From NCBI GenBank assembly GCA_018524725.1, contig JAEUWP010000488.1:1-48258 (forward strand): 48,258 bases of DNA, read 5' to 3'. The notes below the pieces were generated by a model. It was not told where the DNA came from. It saw only the letters and a program-made list of their open reading frames with translations, and did no database searches. This DNA is from Podaxis mareebaensis (Eukaryota > Basidiomycota > Agaricomycetes > Agaricales > Agaricaceae). This document shows, piece by piece, positions 21,506 to 33,501 of this stretch (its first letter is position 1; each line of letters opens with the position of its first letter). A program made the position numbers and the translations under genes.

Positions 21506-23504
21506 ATGCCCAAGGGAAAAATGCCTCCCTTCCTCGATGCTGGTGTCAAGCACAACAATCACACAGACTGCTCTCATCCTACTGGAGAGCAACCTTCCCG
21601 TTTGCCTCCTCGTATGGCCGTCCTCACGTCTATGAAAATTCCCTACTTGCGACGCTCCGACCTCGAGGCGGGAGATAGCACGCGCACGCACAAAACACCG
21701 CTCCTCACCCTCAAACTCTCTTCTCACTCATTTTTGGACTCTACACTCAAGGATGATCTTTCCCCCTTCCCTCTTTACACGATCCAAACCATTGGGACGA
21801 CGACGACTATAGTTCGCGCGGACCCATGGGAGGCTTCGACCAAGACCGCTGATATCAAGTGGCCCAAAGTAGTGCCGGTAAAGACCAAAGGAAAGCGCAC
21901 ACGCGATGACGTTCTCGTTCAGCTAAACGGATCCCGCTGGAAGGGAGGGGATTCTTTCTTGAAGCCACCTGTATCCAAGAAGTGCGTCAGGTTCCACTCC
22001 TATCTTACCTCAGCCCAATAACCAACTGCAGTGGGCCACGCAAATTCAATATACCTCATTACTCGCATAGCATGAAATGGCAGAAACATGGTACGGCGTA
22101 TTGGGTGAGTGAGTCAGCGCTAGTACCGCCAGTACAATCGAATTCACGCAACGTGGGTAGTGCACTACCTCCCCTGTCAAAGGACCTATCGCTATTTTCG
22201 ATCCCGCAGTCGACAGCCTTCCCGGTCGACTCAGCCTCTATGAAACACTGCACGATAAGCATGAGACAAGTCCCATGCTTGTGCACCAAGGCGTTTCCAT
22301 TTTCCTCCTTGACTATCTCCTCCTAACCCTCATTTTATTGGTTACCGATGTTCAGGAATGGATGGTCGTCCAGAGTTCGGGTCACAGTAGCCCTTCTCCC
22401 ACAAACGATCCGAACCCGAATGCCGGTCTGCAGTGGAGGAAGATTGCACACGGCGAGCCTCTCTTTCCCAAACTATCCCCGGCAGTAACACAATATGCCA
22501 CTCCTGGTGGTTTCGACTGCAATCCTGCAACACCTACCTCTCAGGAACGGATGGCAAAGATTGTACACGGCGATCCGCTATATCCGCATGTTCAACATGC
22601 GTCAACCTCCCGACTTTCATTTTCCTCCGATTCAGAAGCTGAAGGAAGCGGCCATCGCTCTTTCTTGGACATCACGCGAACTAGGTCGCCCAGTCCTATA
22701 GAATCTTTCCACCCTCCATCAAATATGTCCGCTCCTTCCCGTACGCACCTCGATCCATCATTTGACCTCGATCACGACGCTCTCACCTTTTCTCCATCAT
22801 CTTCTCAACATCCGAGTCAAGCGAGGTCGATCCCTCCCGTACCCACAAGACCCCGACTACCCCGAGAACTTCCTGCACCGCCACCACTCCCTGTATCCTC
22901 AGAACCGCTTTGCTCCTGGTCTCGCCTATCGCAATCTCTCAACGAATTAAACAATCAAAGTCAGGGATTTGAGGCTTTGGACGCCACTGGCCCGGCGGAC
23001 GCGTCTCTCTGGAAGAGACGTCCTTCAGAGCCCGTTATAACACGTAGCCGCTCCATTTCCCGGCCCCTTCCCCGAACACCTAGCAATCCGAACATTGGTA
23101 GACAAGATCCCGCCATTCGGCGAGTCCAGAGCCACACGCGTATCAATCAAACTGACGCCGAAAAGCCGTGGCTATTGGGATCTGCATCGCCGTTGCCCCC
23201 GCTTCCTGCCTTACCTTCGACTCAGAGAATTCCTAGAACCGGACGCACTCTGCCCCCGACACCGCTTGACTTGGCAATGGGGAGAACGGTGGGCGGTGCA
23301 ACTGCCACGGGGGTTGATGGCTCTCAGCATCTATGGAAGTCGTCTGAGAGCGAGGAGGATCCTTCGAGGTGGGTGCAAATGCTTGCGGGCGAGCAGGAGA
23401 TGGCCGACGCTGCACCTCGGCCCTCGTTTGATCAGCCGCCCCCCGCGTACAGTTCAATCAATTTTAATGAAACCACATCACAATCGTGGATCTCGCAATC
23501 ATAG
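21506..23504 (+). CDS. DUF6593-like protein with proline-rich tail
   Basis: Three exons (21506-21981, 22032-22104, 22161-23504) join in frame across 50-bp and 56-bp GT-AG introns, giving about 630 residues. The first 250 or so residues resemble the fungal DUF6593 fold: a strand-rich start (SFLDSTLKDDLSPFPLYTIQT, TTTIVRAD), a middle block (RKFNIPHYSHSMKWQKHGTAYW) and a hydrophobic end (GVSIFLLDYLLLTLILLVTD). The C-terminal 400 residues are Ser/Pro-rich and probably disordered. They include two copies of a short motif (WRKIAHGEPLFP and MAKIVHGDPLYP) and several PPLP/PPVP runs suited to SH3 or WW domains. Function is unknown. The start is the first ATG of the frame; an extra upstream exon is possible. 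Confidence 0.68.
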
Positions 23505-24071
23505 GGCGGAGTTCGTTATACCCGGCTCCTCCGATTTCTTTCTCTTACTTGAGGTCCTTGTCTTCCTTTTGAACACTTGGTTTAATGGCGGTTTCTTGAA
23601 TTTTTCGACACCACCACTCCCGTTACACTCTTTCCCACATTTGTATTTTTACCAATCGTACCATACGTCCGCCGCATCGTCACTTGTTTGTGTTTAGTTT
23701 TGGGTCAGCGACTGATTTGTCGTGTCTTGGCGGTTTGAAATTAGCTTTTACCCCTTGATTCTCATGTTTCGGCGAGCGTAATACAACGTCCGACCTGTTT
23801 ACTTTGCCTTTGTCGTTAATATATGTTTTCGTAGCAAACGATCTGTTGCTTCACTGAAAAATCAGAAACTAGTGGCGTTATTGCCGGTCCGCGCATGCCG
23901 GCACATCCCCGAGGATAATCCATCGCGTCATCGTGCTCGCTATGGAGAAGATTAAGTACATAAGTCGCAGGCGAATCAACTGCCGTTGAGCAAATCCTTA
24001 TCCACCTCTATCTCCCAATCTGCTCACGATAAGGGTCCGGATCCACCCTCAATCACCTAACAACTTCCACT
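23505..24071. other. intergenic
   Basis: It holds the 3' end of the DUF6593-like gene and the gluconokinase promoter; nothing else is seen. Confidence 0.5.
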
Positions 24072-25139
24072 ATGTCTCCGACCGTAACCAACGACCAGCC
24101 ACAATCGGATATAAACAGGTCCGCAAAAGAGGAAGTGCTCATCGTGGTGATGGTGAGTCATTTCTATTTACTTTTTCGGCTTTGGGAGCCCCTTGGGCCG
24201 TGGGTATGGGCATTGAAGATGTCAAATAAACATGGTGGTATTGATCGGAGTGGATGGCATGGGCGCCCAGGAACGTGGTGGTGTAGTTGTCTATCGGACA
24301 TTGCTTATGCAGGGCCATGGGGGGATAAGGGTTGGCCATGTGCTTTTTTAAAGAGTTCGCGCTCACCGATCTATGGAGTGTGGCTCCCAGGCTGACAGTG
24401 GCGGTCCTTCATTCGGGCGCTGATGCATATGCATTTCGGAACTGGCTTATTCACTTTCAATTGCATGCATTTCTCCGGGTGCCGTTATCAATTTCACGTC
24501 GCTTCCGGGCGGGGGATTGGATCAATTTGGATGATGGCGTTTGGTGAATAGGGGGTTAGTGGGACTGGGAAGTCTACGTTGGGCAATGCGTTGGCTAGGG
24601 AGCTTGGGATGCCGTATGTGGAGGGAGATGATTTACACCCCAAGACGAACGTTGATAAGATGTCGAGTGGTGTGCCGTTGACGGATGCGGATAGGGAGCC
24701 TTGGCTGGCGTTGATTAGGACTACGGCGGAGGCCAAGGTTGAGGAGAATCGGCTGCGGGGTTCTTGTGAGGGGAGGAATGGGGTTGTGATTACCTGTTCG
24801 GCGTTGAAGAGGTACTATCGAGACATATTGCGAGGGAAGATGAAGATTCCATTCTCGAAGTTGTCCGTTCCTGAACATTCAGAGGAAGCTCACGTGAATA
24901 CATTGTCCACGTATTTTGTGTGGATTAATGGGCCGAAGAGGTTGTTAGAAGAGAGGATAGGGCAGAGACAGGGCCATTTTTTCAAGGCGTCGATGTTGGA
25001 AAGTCAACTTAATACATTGGAAAACCCAGAGGGAGAGGAGGGAGTGGTCGTTGTGCCATTGGAAGCAGATACTCTAGAGCAAGTCAGGATTGCTCTTGAG
25101 GGCCTTAACAATTACTTCAGTGTCAATGCCCTGTTGTAA
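24072..25139 (+). CDS. gluconokinase
   Basis: Exons 24072-24152 and 24552-25139 give 222 residues. Splicing joins EEVLIVVM to the P-loop GVSGTGKST. Other GntK-family signatures follow: EGDDLHP, NVDKMSSGVPLTDADREPWL, CSALKRYYRDILRG and RQGHFFKASMLESQLNTLE. The length fits the family, and all nucleotide- and gluconate-binding blocks are present. It phosphorylates D-gluconate to 6-phosphogluconate with ATP, feeding the pentose phosphate pathway, in the cytosol. The single intron is 399 bp, about seven times the usual size in this window, and has GTGAGT and TAG ends. I am confident of the enzyme; the first 27 residues depend on the chosen donor. Confidence 0.92.
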
Positions 25140-25489
25140 TGTACTTATGTATTAAAACCGCTGGTTGCAATTAATGATCCTTGAGGATAGATAGAATCTA
25201 CTCTGGCTGCTGGATTCAACAAAACCTTTGCTAATCGGTTTCTTTTGGTTCGTAATGTAAGCTAAAACATGACAAATTACAATCATCATGTACAAAGACA
25301 GGCTTCTTCCCTGGCCCGGGGATGGCAAAAGCCTGGATTATCGCGGCACGGCTGTAGCCGTGCATAATGATTATGCAATCCAACTTTGGATTATCCAAAT
25401 AAATACCATGTACCATAACGATATATTACTATGGGCATAATATGGTAATTGTCCAAATTAGTCACGATTATTTCATAATGCAGGATCAC

Positions 25490-25600
25490 ATCAAAATAAA
25501 ACGGCACTAAGGGGAATTGAACTCTAACCCATAGTAATGGGTTCAACATAAGGCTGCACAATTAAACCACTAAACAACTACACCTTGCTATGTAAGTTGG
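25490..25600 (-). repeat. tRNA-like (SINE-type) segment
   Basis: On the minus strand a B-box-like GAGTTCAATTCCC (about 25511-25524) lies some 50 bp after an A-box-like TAGTGGTTTAATTG. Arms do not fold into a sound tRNA, so it is read as a tRNA-derived repeat rather than a gene. Confidence 0.45.
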
Positions 25601-25865
25601 TATATAAATCTATATACCTCTTTGGCTGGCACCTCTACTGGTCCCCAGCAAAAGAAAAATAACAAGAATGAAATAAAAACTTTGGATTATCAGTATCTAA
25701 AATTGTGCATTTTTGAGGAGTTGTTACTGAAGCAATGTTCCAGCACAAGTAAACCAACAAATCTGTTGCATGGGCACCTAAATGCATCAGGGATTTTTGT
25801 TAAGTTACTTATTCCTTGAGGCCAGAGGCTACATATAAGGGACATCTTGTAAAAAATATTGTAAA

Positions 25866-25965
25866 GTCCTGTAGTCTAGTAGTATAGGTGTTATAAAGTA
25901 TTCTTGCTGTTTTAGGTTCTTTGTCTCTATGGACTAGAGTTCAATCCCCTATAATGCTATATTAT
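25866..25965 (+). repeat. tRNA-like (SINE-type) segment
   Basis: A-box-like TAGTCTAGTAGTATAGG is followed about 55 bp later by B-box-like AGAGTTCAATCCCC (25936-25949). It is oriented opposite to the segment at 25490-25600 and may be a diverged relative. Confidence 0.42.
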
Positions 25966-26120
25966 TTTGACTTAGTCCTGCTTATATAGATAATTATAAA
26001 TAACTATGATTAATCTGTAGGAATCTAGATTATTATAAGCTACAGGATTATTTAATTTGGATTGCATAATCCATATGTGTGGCTACAAACATTGGTGAAA
26101 TAATCCAAGAAGCTGCCACC

Positions 26121-27899
26121 AATGTCCCATTCCCACACAAGATAAGCTACAGCCAAGGGAATGCTGGTCAAAGGCACTTAACAAAGGCACTTGATACAGA
26201 GGACCAGGAAGTTGCCCTTTCATAAATCTTGTATCAGTGAAAGGGCTCAGACCTGGCAAGGGCCAACAAGTCAGTATAAGATCTACCAGTGACATCCAAG
26301 CACTACCAATCCTGGATAGCATCAAATATAATAACATACATACCTAATCTGTTACAAGGTTTCTTCTTTGGTCAAATGATGCCTAAGTCAAGACCTATCC
26401 TTGTAGAGGGGATGAGTAGGTGGTTCTTGTCCCATATGGGTCTAAAGGGTCTACTCTGCTGACTTTCAGTGGTTTATCCTTGAGTGGCAGTTCATGTTGT
26501 CTCTAGGCAGTGAACTCATATAGATTGCACACTCTGTAGGATCAGTGTTAAAGAGATGCTGAGAGGAAGAGGGCAGTTCAAGGACAAAGAGATGAACACT
26601 TAATGAGGTCTGTCTGGTAGATGAGTAACACATATTAAGATTAGACTTGCTAATCTACATGTCCAGGTGGTGTACATATACTAGTCCAGTTAACTACTTA
26701 AGGAAATAGATCAACTGTAACATACAAGATGAAAACTGATAAGAGATGTAAGGGTGGGGCATAGGATATATGGGCATAGAAGGAGGGAAGTGAAAGTCTG
26801 TAAAAGTGAATATAATTGATGCAATACAAATACAGAGGAAGAAGAGAAGTAAACTTATACTTGGTCCAATAATAGAAAGTGTCTAAATATAGAAGAGGTG
26901 ATGTGGAGATTGTAGATCAGTTGCACATGAAATGGCACCTGATCTCTACTCCCACTAATGACAGACCCACAACACCAACTCCATTGCTAACATTACCCTA
27001 CTATTCATGTTGTTCTCAGACTGTTCACTTATTCTACACCCAACTCTCTTCATGCTCATCCCCTTCAGTAAATTAGCTCCTGCATTTCATGCTACTGGTA
27101 TTTCTTTCTTTAATATAGTAAAATTTCCATCCATTCTTTCTACACAAGCCACATACTCATGCTAATACCACTCTCTTTTCCCTCAATATATTTCTCTGTG
27201 TTTTATATCCACAGGATTTCATAGTAGAATAGAATAAAATCTTCTTTAATTCATTTACAGTGTTCTGATTTTCATAGACCAGAGATTTTGAGTGGTATGA
27301 CATAGACAGAAATTTTGCTGTAGATATTTTCATCAACATTATACCATAGTATAAGTATGGTTGAGATCCTTTGGACTTGATACCTGATAATAGACCCAGG
27401 TTCTGGCACACATACTCTCTCACTATCTAAGTCTGCTTACTGAGCCCCTTGAGCTCTGTTCTCTTCTGATTTTGTTACATGCCTCTCCCTCTCTCTATCT
27501 ATCTTTGTCTTGACTCCATTACTCTAACTGGTGATGTTACTTGCACTCCTCAAATCTAACCCTTGAACTTTCCTGCCCACTTGGTCTCATGATCCTCAGA
27601 CTCAGGTTTTCAAAGCCTCATGATTGACAGAAGCAATTGTACCCTACCTTACTTGTTAAACCACTGCCTCATCTCTTCAACTGGAGTCCACTGTGAGGGG
27701 CTTCAAACCTCTTTCTGTCCAGGATTCCATGAAATCTTGCCCATGAAGTTGTGCTCTCCTTATACAACCCAAATAATCTATCTGACACTACCCTAGCCAC
27801 CACTGATGAATTCTTCTCATTGGCACTAACTAATTCAGACCCTGGATCAAACTCAGACTTATCCCTCCATTGGAGTCTCCTTGCCTCTTCTATGGCCAA
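26121..27899. other. degenerate repeat DNA, no gene
   Basis: CpG-poor, T-rich sequence without long open frames. The gypsy 5' region (LTR and leader) should lie in its right part, but LTR ends and primer site could not be placed. Frames from about 27780 onward (with TGA breaks) read like the N-terminal gag region. Confidence 0.35.
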
Positions 27900-28306
27900 C
27901 TCAGGGAATTTTTGATTAGACTTTAGACAGGATGGCAATGTCTATGCCAGAGTTATATCCCAAGGACCCAATCAAGCTTCCAACAATGGCACTGGACCAA
28001 GCACTCATCTACAACTACCATGACTAGAAAACCCCACACCATCTACACCCCAGCTACAAATACAACCTCCAGCATATACAAGTAACCAAACAAACACACA
28101 GCTACTACCACTACTCATTCCACCTAGATTAAGCCAAAGGCTACCAACACCACCTTGGCAGGCATGACCTTCCTTAGCACCAGCAACATGGAATCAGCCG
28201 CCCATTTAATGGGGATGTTCACATTCCCAGGCTTCCCCTCTATGATTTCACTCACCATCCCCTTGATGATGACACTCCCCCTCACCTCCACCATGATGCT
28301 ATCAAC

Positions 28307-30383
28307 TACACACCTTCCTTTTCCAGCAACCACTGCCATCTCCCTCTGTAGTTGGTTGTTCACAGTACTATGGGCCATCATAAGAATAAATTTAAACCCC
28401 TCAACTTATCTGAGGTCTCTGAGACCCCTCAGTACCAATGCTCAACCACTTCAAGCTAGCTGGACTTCCAACCTCCATGCATTACATTCAAGGGCATTCC
28501 TCCACCCTCTAATCCTTTCACTCAGTCAAGCTCAAGTAGCTAACAAACCCCTCCTGAATACAATCTTGCTAGGGAGATATTTGGAGTGAGCATATCCTCC
28601 CCATCCCCTTCATCTGGGCATGCTACTGGGTGTCTCTAGAGCAGGTCCTCTTCTGACATAGAGCTTGATCTCCCTGTCTCCCCTCCCTTTGAGCAGAAAA
28701 CCCCTAAAGCTGCTCCCTCCTCTCTCTCCTCTGACTCTACCCCTGACAAGGTCAATGATGATGAGGAAGAAACCACCATATCAGACATTCTTATAGACAT
28801 GTCCCAATCCATTAGCAAGAACAAGGATCCAAACCCTCCACCTGATCCTCACCTCTTCACCACTCTCTGTGACTTTATATCCATCTTGGAGTCCAGAAAT
28901 TTATTTGCCAACTGTATCCCACTATTAGCCTGGTGCATCCCCCCTCCAGCAGACAGTATTGCTGCCCTGCTAATTGAGGCATGCAAACTGCATGCCCAAC
29001 ATGTATCATTCCATGAAACAGCTGACTCAGCAATGGTAGACACCCAATTGGTGCCTGCTTCTCAACTATTGACCCAGGCCCTGGTGTCTTCCCAGCCCCC
29101 TCTGTGACTCCTGCTTCACATGACAGGCCCAAACCTCCCTTATGTGCCCCTCTACCTCCACATGACAGGCCCAGACCTCCTTTGCATAATGTCAAGACTG
29201 GTCCCTCAGGCCCCAACCCCTCTACATAGTGTAAGCTGTATTTTGCAACCTGGAGTCCCACCCAGCATCAATTCTTTTTAGATGCCAGTACTAGTAATTT
29301 AGCTAGTGCCTGCATCTCCCTTCAGTCCCTTGTTGTATGCTTTAACCAAGTGCTTACCTGGACCAAGTCAGTACTCACAGTTGACTCTGGTCACTTCCAC
29401 TCCAGTGTTATTGCCTTCTCTACAGGTAGTGTCCCTTCCCAGGCAGACCTTGATACCCTCTCCACCTTGCTTCCCACTACACTCAAAAGTGCTTCTATCA
29501 CCCTCTCCATATCCCAATCTTTCATCAAGATTGTGAATGTCCCCTTCTTCTTGGCTGATGGGTTTTCACTCACAGCTGAACAAGCCAAGTCTGAGGCTTC
29601 AGCCTCACCTTTCTTCCCCACCTCTGACATGTATTATATATGTGTCATCCACAATTCTGCCAAGTCTGACACCACCACTGTATGGATTGACTTGGTTGAT
29701 TCTCAGTGTGGTACTCTCACTGCTTCCCTCATCAACAGGCACATCATGATAAATGGTGTGTCCTGTCTCATCAAGGATGCTTGCACCCATACTAGTACAC
29801 CCTGGTGTCAATGCTACTGGTGCTGGGGTCATCCCTCTGATACTTGCCAGGCTTATACCCCTAATTGTCCCTTGTGCATGGGGCCTCATTCTGAGGCTTC
29901 ACATTACTCTATGGCTGGGTGCTGCTGAGGCAACCCCAAGGTGAAACCCTCCATCCCTTCCACTCCCACAGGTGACCCCTGCCCTCATTCCCCTCAGTGC
30001 ACCAATTGTTCAGGTGCCCATGCCTCCAACAACTGCTGGTATCCCTACTGGCACCATCACTTCAACTGCAATTGGATCCACAGGCAATACCAACACAATG
30101 CAGAGGCCAAGAAAGCCCCCTCTGGGGGTTGTAAGGGCTAATGTGTCACCATATGCTTCCCTTCTCCAGTGCACCTCTTCCTGGCTATGGACTGCCTTGC
30201 TGTGATCAGCTTGTTCTTCATTCATGTTGTTTGGGGCACCTGTACTTTTGTTATTTCTGTTTCTTTTCTTTTTCTTTTCTTCTTCTGTTTCTTTTCTCTT
30301 ACATGATGGGACTGCTATTGTGCATCCATTTGTATTAGTCTAGTGCTAGTGCAATAAACTGTTGACTTAAAAAAAAAAAAACA
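28307..30383 (+). mobile_element. non-autonomous LINE carrying only ORF1
   Basis: The element is flanked by an 11-bp duplication ATGCTATCAAC (28296-28306 and 30384-30394). It begins with the same leader as the other LINEs here (CCTTCCTTTTCCAG...), then has an ORF1 frame, then the shared 3' tail with a pyrimidine tract (about 30246-30302), GTGCAATAAAC and A-run (30369-30381). No endonuclease or RT is present; ORF1 passes straight into the 3' tail. It would need enzymes from a related full-length LINE. Confidence 0.78.
28370..30141 (+). pseudogene. LINE ORF1 (gag-like, CCHC) remnant
   Basis: The start MGHHKNKFKPLNLSEV matches the ORF1 start at the right edge of the window (48209). In-frame TAG/TAA codons near the start look like C-to-T changes of Gln codons. 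The frame shifts once near 29105, beside a short direct repeat (CACATGACAGGCCC twice), then runs to a TAA at 30139-30141 with one TGA at 29926-29928. The C-terminal part has zinc-knuckle-like Cys/His clusters (CYWCWGH, CPLCMGPH, CTNCSGAHASNNC). It is a nucleic-acid-binding gag-like protein in origin and is disabled here. Confidence 0.72.
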
Positions 30384-30796
30384 ATGCTATCAACCACCCA
30401 TGCCTAACCAATACATGCCAAGCCCATATAACCATTTGGCCCTATGCTTTGATGGACAACCATGTTCACTCAGACACTTCTTTGAAGAAATCAAGATACT
30501 AGGGAACAACTGCAACATTAGTCAGCAAGACCTAATTGCCCATACCCTCCATTACCTTGATAACTGAGACAAGGAGATTTGGAGAAGCCAGGTTGCATAT
30601 GCACATGGAAATTAGAATATATTCAAGGATAGGATTATTGGCTTATATCCTGGAGCTGAGGATGAACATTGCTACATGATAATGGAGCTACAGATTCTAG
30701 CAGAAAATCAAGTGGCTATCCCTATGTGTAACTGTTTTCAATTTGGTGAATACTATTGACAATTCCTTACAAAGTCAGACTGGCTGTTAGCAAGGG

Positions 30797-30811
30797 GAAT
30801 AATCTTGAAAC
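30797..30811. repeat. 15-bp target duplication, left copy
   Basis: GAATAATCTTGAAAC, identical to 37695-37709, flanks the large LINE. Confidence 0.92.
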
Positions 30812-30903
30812 CATCAGCCTTCCTTTCTCAGTAACTACCACTATCATTTCAGTGGATCAGTTATTCGTAGTACAAGGATTAAAGCAACTCATTCTAATTC
30901 ATT

Positions 30904-33501
30904 ATGAAGGACTCTAAGGACACTAGCGGCATCCTTGGAGGCTTTAAAAAGACTGCCAACAGCATTTGCTCCAGTATCACTTGTCATTGGTGTTCAAGTG
31001 CCAGCCTAGCACCCAACCTGACTTTACCAAGAGAGGCCTCTGTCCCCCTCTTCAACAATTTCCAAGTCTCAGACAACTTCATCTGAAAGCCCCCTTCTCC
31101 TTCACCTTCTATTGGAGTCAAACACTCCTATTCTACAGATCAATCCCTTTCCAATCACTTGGAGAAAAGTATGAAGTTCAAGGAAGACAACAACACTGCC
31201 TCTATATCTTCCACTGGGGAGAACGAAGATGAAGACATCAATGAAGGCTCTCAAGGTCTTTCCACCCCCAAATCTATTCACCCCTCCATTGCACCTACTC
31301 ATGATGGAATTGACATGTCACTGGAAATTGCACCCTCCTCTCATAGAGTGTTGTCACCAGCACAAGCCATAGCTGCCTCATACAGCTTCATTCTACCCAC
31401 TCCTAATGCTGCTTGGGATGAATCCCAGCCTTCTGACCCTCTCCCTATGATCCTATCCTTTACCCCCCTTTCCCCTACCACTGCTGTGCAGCCTCATGCT
31501 GAAGTGCAGCTGACCCATGGAACAGATTGGTCATCCATCTGTGAAACTCTTGGTGATGCCCTTTTTAATATCAACATCACTAATACCAATGACATCATGG
31601 GGCTTAACTGCCTCACTTCCCTATTAAGCTTTGTTTCTTCCTTTTTGGGAAACTGGGCTACACAAGGTGATCTATCCTCATTTGAAGGTACTCCCCATCT
31701 TATCCACATCCTTCAAACCATCATGCACTCTGACCAACTGGGCAACAAATCTGTCTCTTATAACAGACACCAACTCAAGCTTTATGATTTCATCTCTATG
31801 CAGTTCCCCCCCTCTCACACTCTCTCTCCCACTCCTACCCCTATGTCCATGGGCCACTGCAACAATTGTCAGGCTGAAAAAGCACCAGCTGTGTCTTCCC
31901 TCCCTCCTAAAGATGCTACTGGGCACCTCCAGAGCTCTTCCATCACTCCTGCTGATGTCACTGGGAATCTCCAGGACTCAGACTTGCAATTCGCCAAGGA
32001 CACAGTGTGAGCAATCACCCTCTCCCACCTCCCTCAACCCAACCTGAATAAACCAGGTGAGTCTTCAGGCTCTAATATTGATACTGAAATGCTCCCCCCC
32101 CCTCCCACCACTTCCATCACTCCTGAAGCTGTTCCTGGAGCCCAAAACTCTAGGAAAGGCAACACAAACTCTAATGCATGGAACACTGTCACCTGTCGAC
32201 AGGTGCCTCGCAAACCAATAGCAGCTCAACAACAACAGTGTAAGCCTATTATTGTTCCCTTGTTCCCTCCTCAGGCCCCCAAACCCTCTCCCCCTACCTC
32301 CACTCCCCCTCCCATTAACTACAAGACCCACCCCAGGTCTAATGCCCCTTCCCCTTCCACTCAGAGGTTGTCCTATGCCAGGGCTGCTTCAAATTCACCT
32401 CTACAACCCAAAGAGTTGCTGAAATATACAAATCTTCAAAATCAGTTCCCTCAGATGTCACCAGTCGACATCATCAACTTTCTCCAATTGTCTGGGGACA
32501 TCAAGTCTCCTCCCCCTAAATCTCCATCCTGTCCCTCCAGCTCTCCAAAAGCAACTCAAGGCCCTTCTCACAAAAACATTGTTGTCCCCTACAATGACTT
32601 GTTCAAACCTATTCTCATCACTTCCCTCAACCTCATGGTGAGAAACTGCAACAACACCCTATATCAAAAGGGTTTTTCTCTCAAAGTGGAATCAGCCAAA
32701 TCCAATGAGTGCACTTTATGGCTGACCACCAATCAAGTTGCAACAGATGAGGAACTCCTCATTGTCAAAAAGGGCATTGTGGACTCTAACCAGTCTGCCT
32801 TCACCACCCCCGAAATTAGGGACACTGTTGCTCCCTCCCTCCCTATGTCCAAGTTGTTTGTTAAACTAACAAACCTCCCATACTTCCATCCCAATGGCAC
32901 CCCTCACACCTCCGATGACTTCTTTGAAGTCATTGAATCTTCTCCCTACCACAAGATGATCCAACATCTCATCAGCAAACCTCACTTCCACAGAGTCTCC
33001 CCCCACTCTGATTCTGCTATTCTCTTCCTTGACCATTGGGATTCTCAGTCAGCCACAAGGGTGAAGTCACTCATCAACCACACTCTTCTCTTTGAGAATC
33101 GAGTCTGCACCTTCTGAGGTGCTTCCATGTGCACTGCCTCTCCCCTCTGTAACAGGTGCTAGAGGTGGGGCCACCCTACTCACCTGTGCAAAGTGTGCAA
33201 CCCCTGATGCTCCATTTGCAGAGATCCCCATCACACTGAAAACCATTGCCACAATGGATTCTGCTGTCACAGCAAGACTGGACTGAACCCTTGACCTCCC
33301 ACTCCTGCAAATGTCACAGAATGCCCTTATGTGACTTCCTTCCAATGTCTGTCATGTGATTCCAAAGACCATCACATGAATTTGGATAAATACTCATTCT
33401 TTTGTCACTGCTATGACCGAGAATGGATCCAAACCAAGCTCCATGAGCTTAAGGTGGAGAAGAACTGCCATGACTTCAACTCTGGTGCAGTTAATGTCTA
33501 A
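30904..33501 (+). pseudogene. LINE ORF1, gag-like with zinc knuckles
   Basis: One frame of 866 codons is interrupted by TGA at 31084, 32008, 33115, 33205 and 33292 and TAG at 33160. The N-terminal two thirds are Ser/Pro-rich. A folded part near 32580-33110 (DLFKPILITSLNLMV ... HWDSQSATRVKSLI) corresponds to the RNA-binding region of such ORF1 proteins. Cys/His clusters follow (CNRC-x-RWGHPTHLC; CSICRDPHHTENHC). The TAG falls inside the first knuckle where Gln is usual. It would bind element RNA in the RNP. The start ATG at 30904 is the first in the frame. Confidence 0.82.

Larger units (their letters stand above)
25319..26120. repeat. AT-rich element with long imperfect inverted ends
   Basis: The left arm (about 25319-25400) and the complement of the right arm (about 26045-26120) align over roughly 70-80 bp. 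The core TGTAGCC...GGATTATGCAATCCAA matches at 26 of 31 positions (25353-25383 and 26057-26087). GATGGCAAAA near the left end resembles hAT-type termini. No target duplication could be fixed. The interior holds two tRNA-like segments in opposite orientation. It marks the left edge of the repeat block. Confidence 0.45.

Noticed and set aside
26350..26722. Gypsy 5' LTR with TGTTACA...TGTAACA ends
   Set aside because: The ends are suggestive, but no matching flank duplication, no primer site after it and no second copy in the window.
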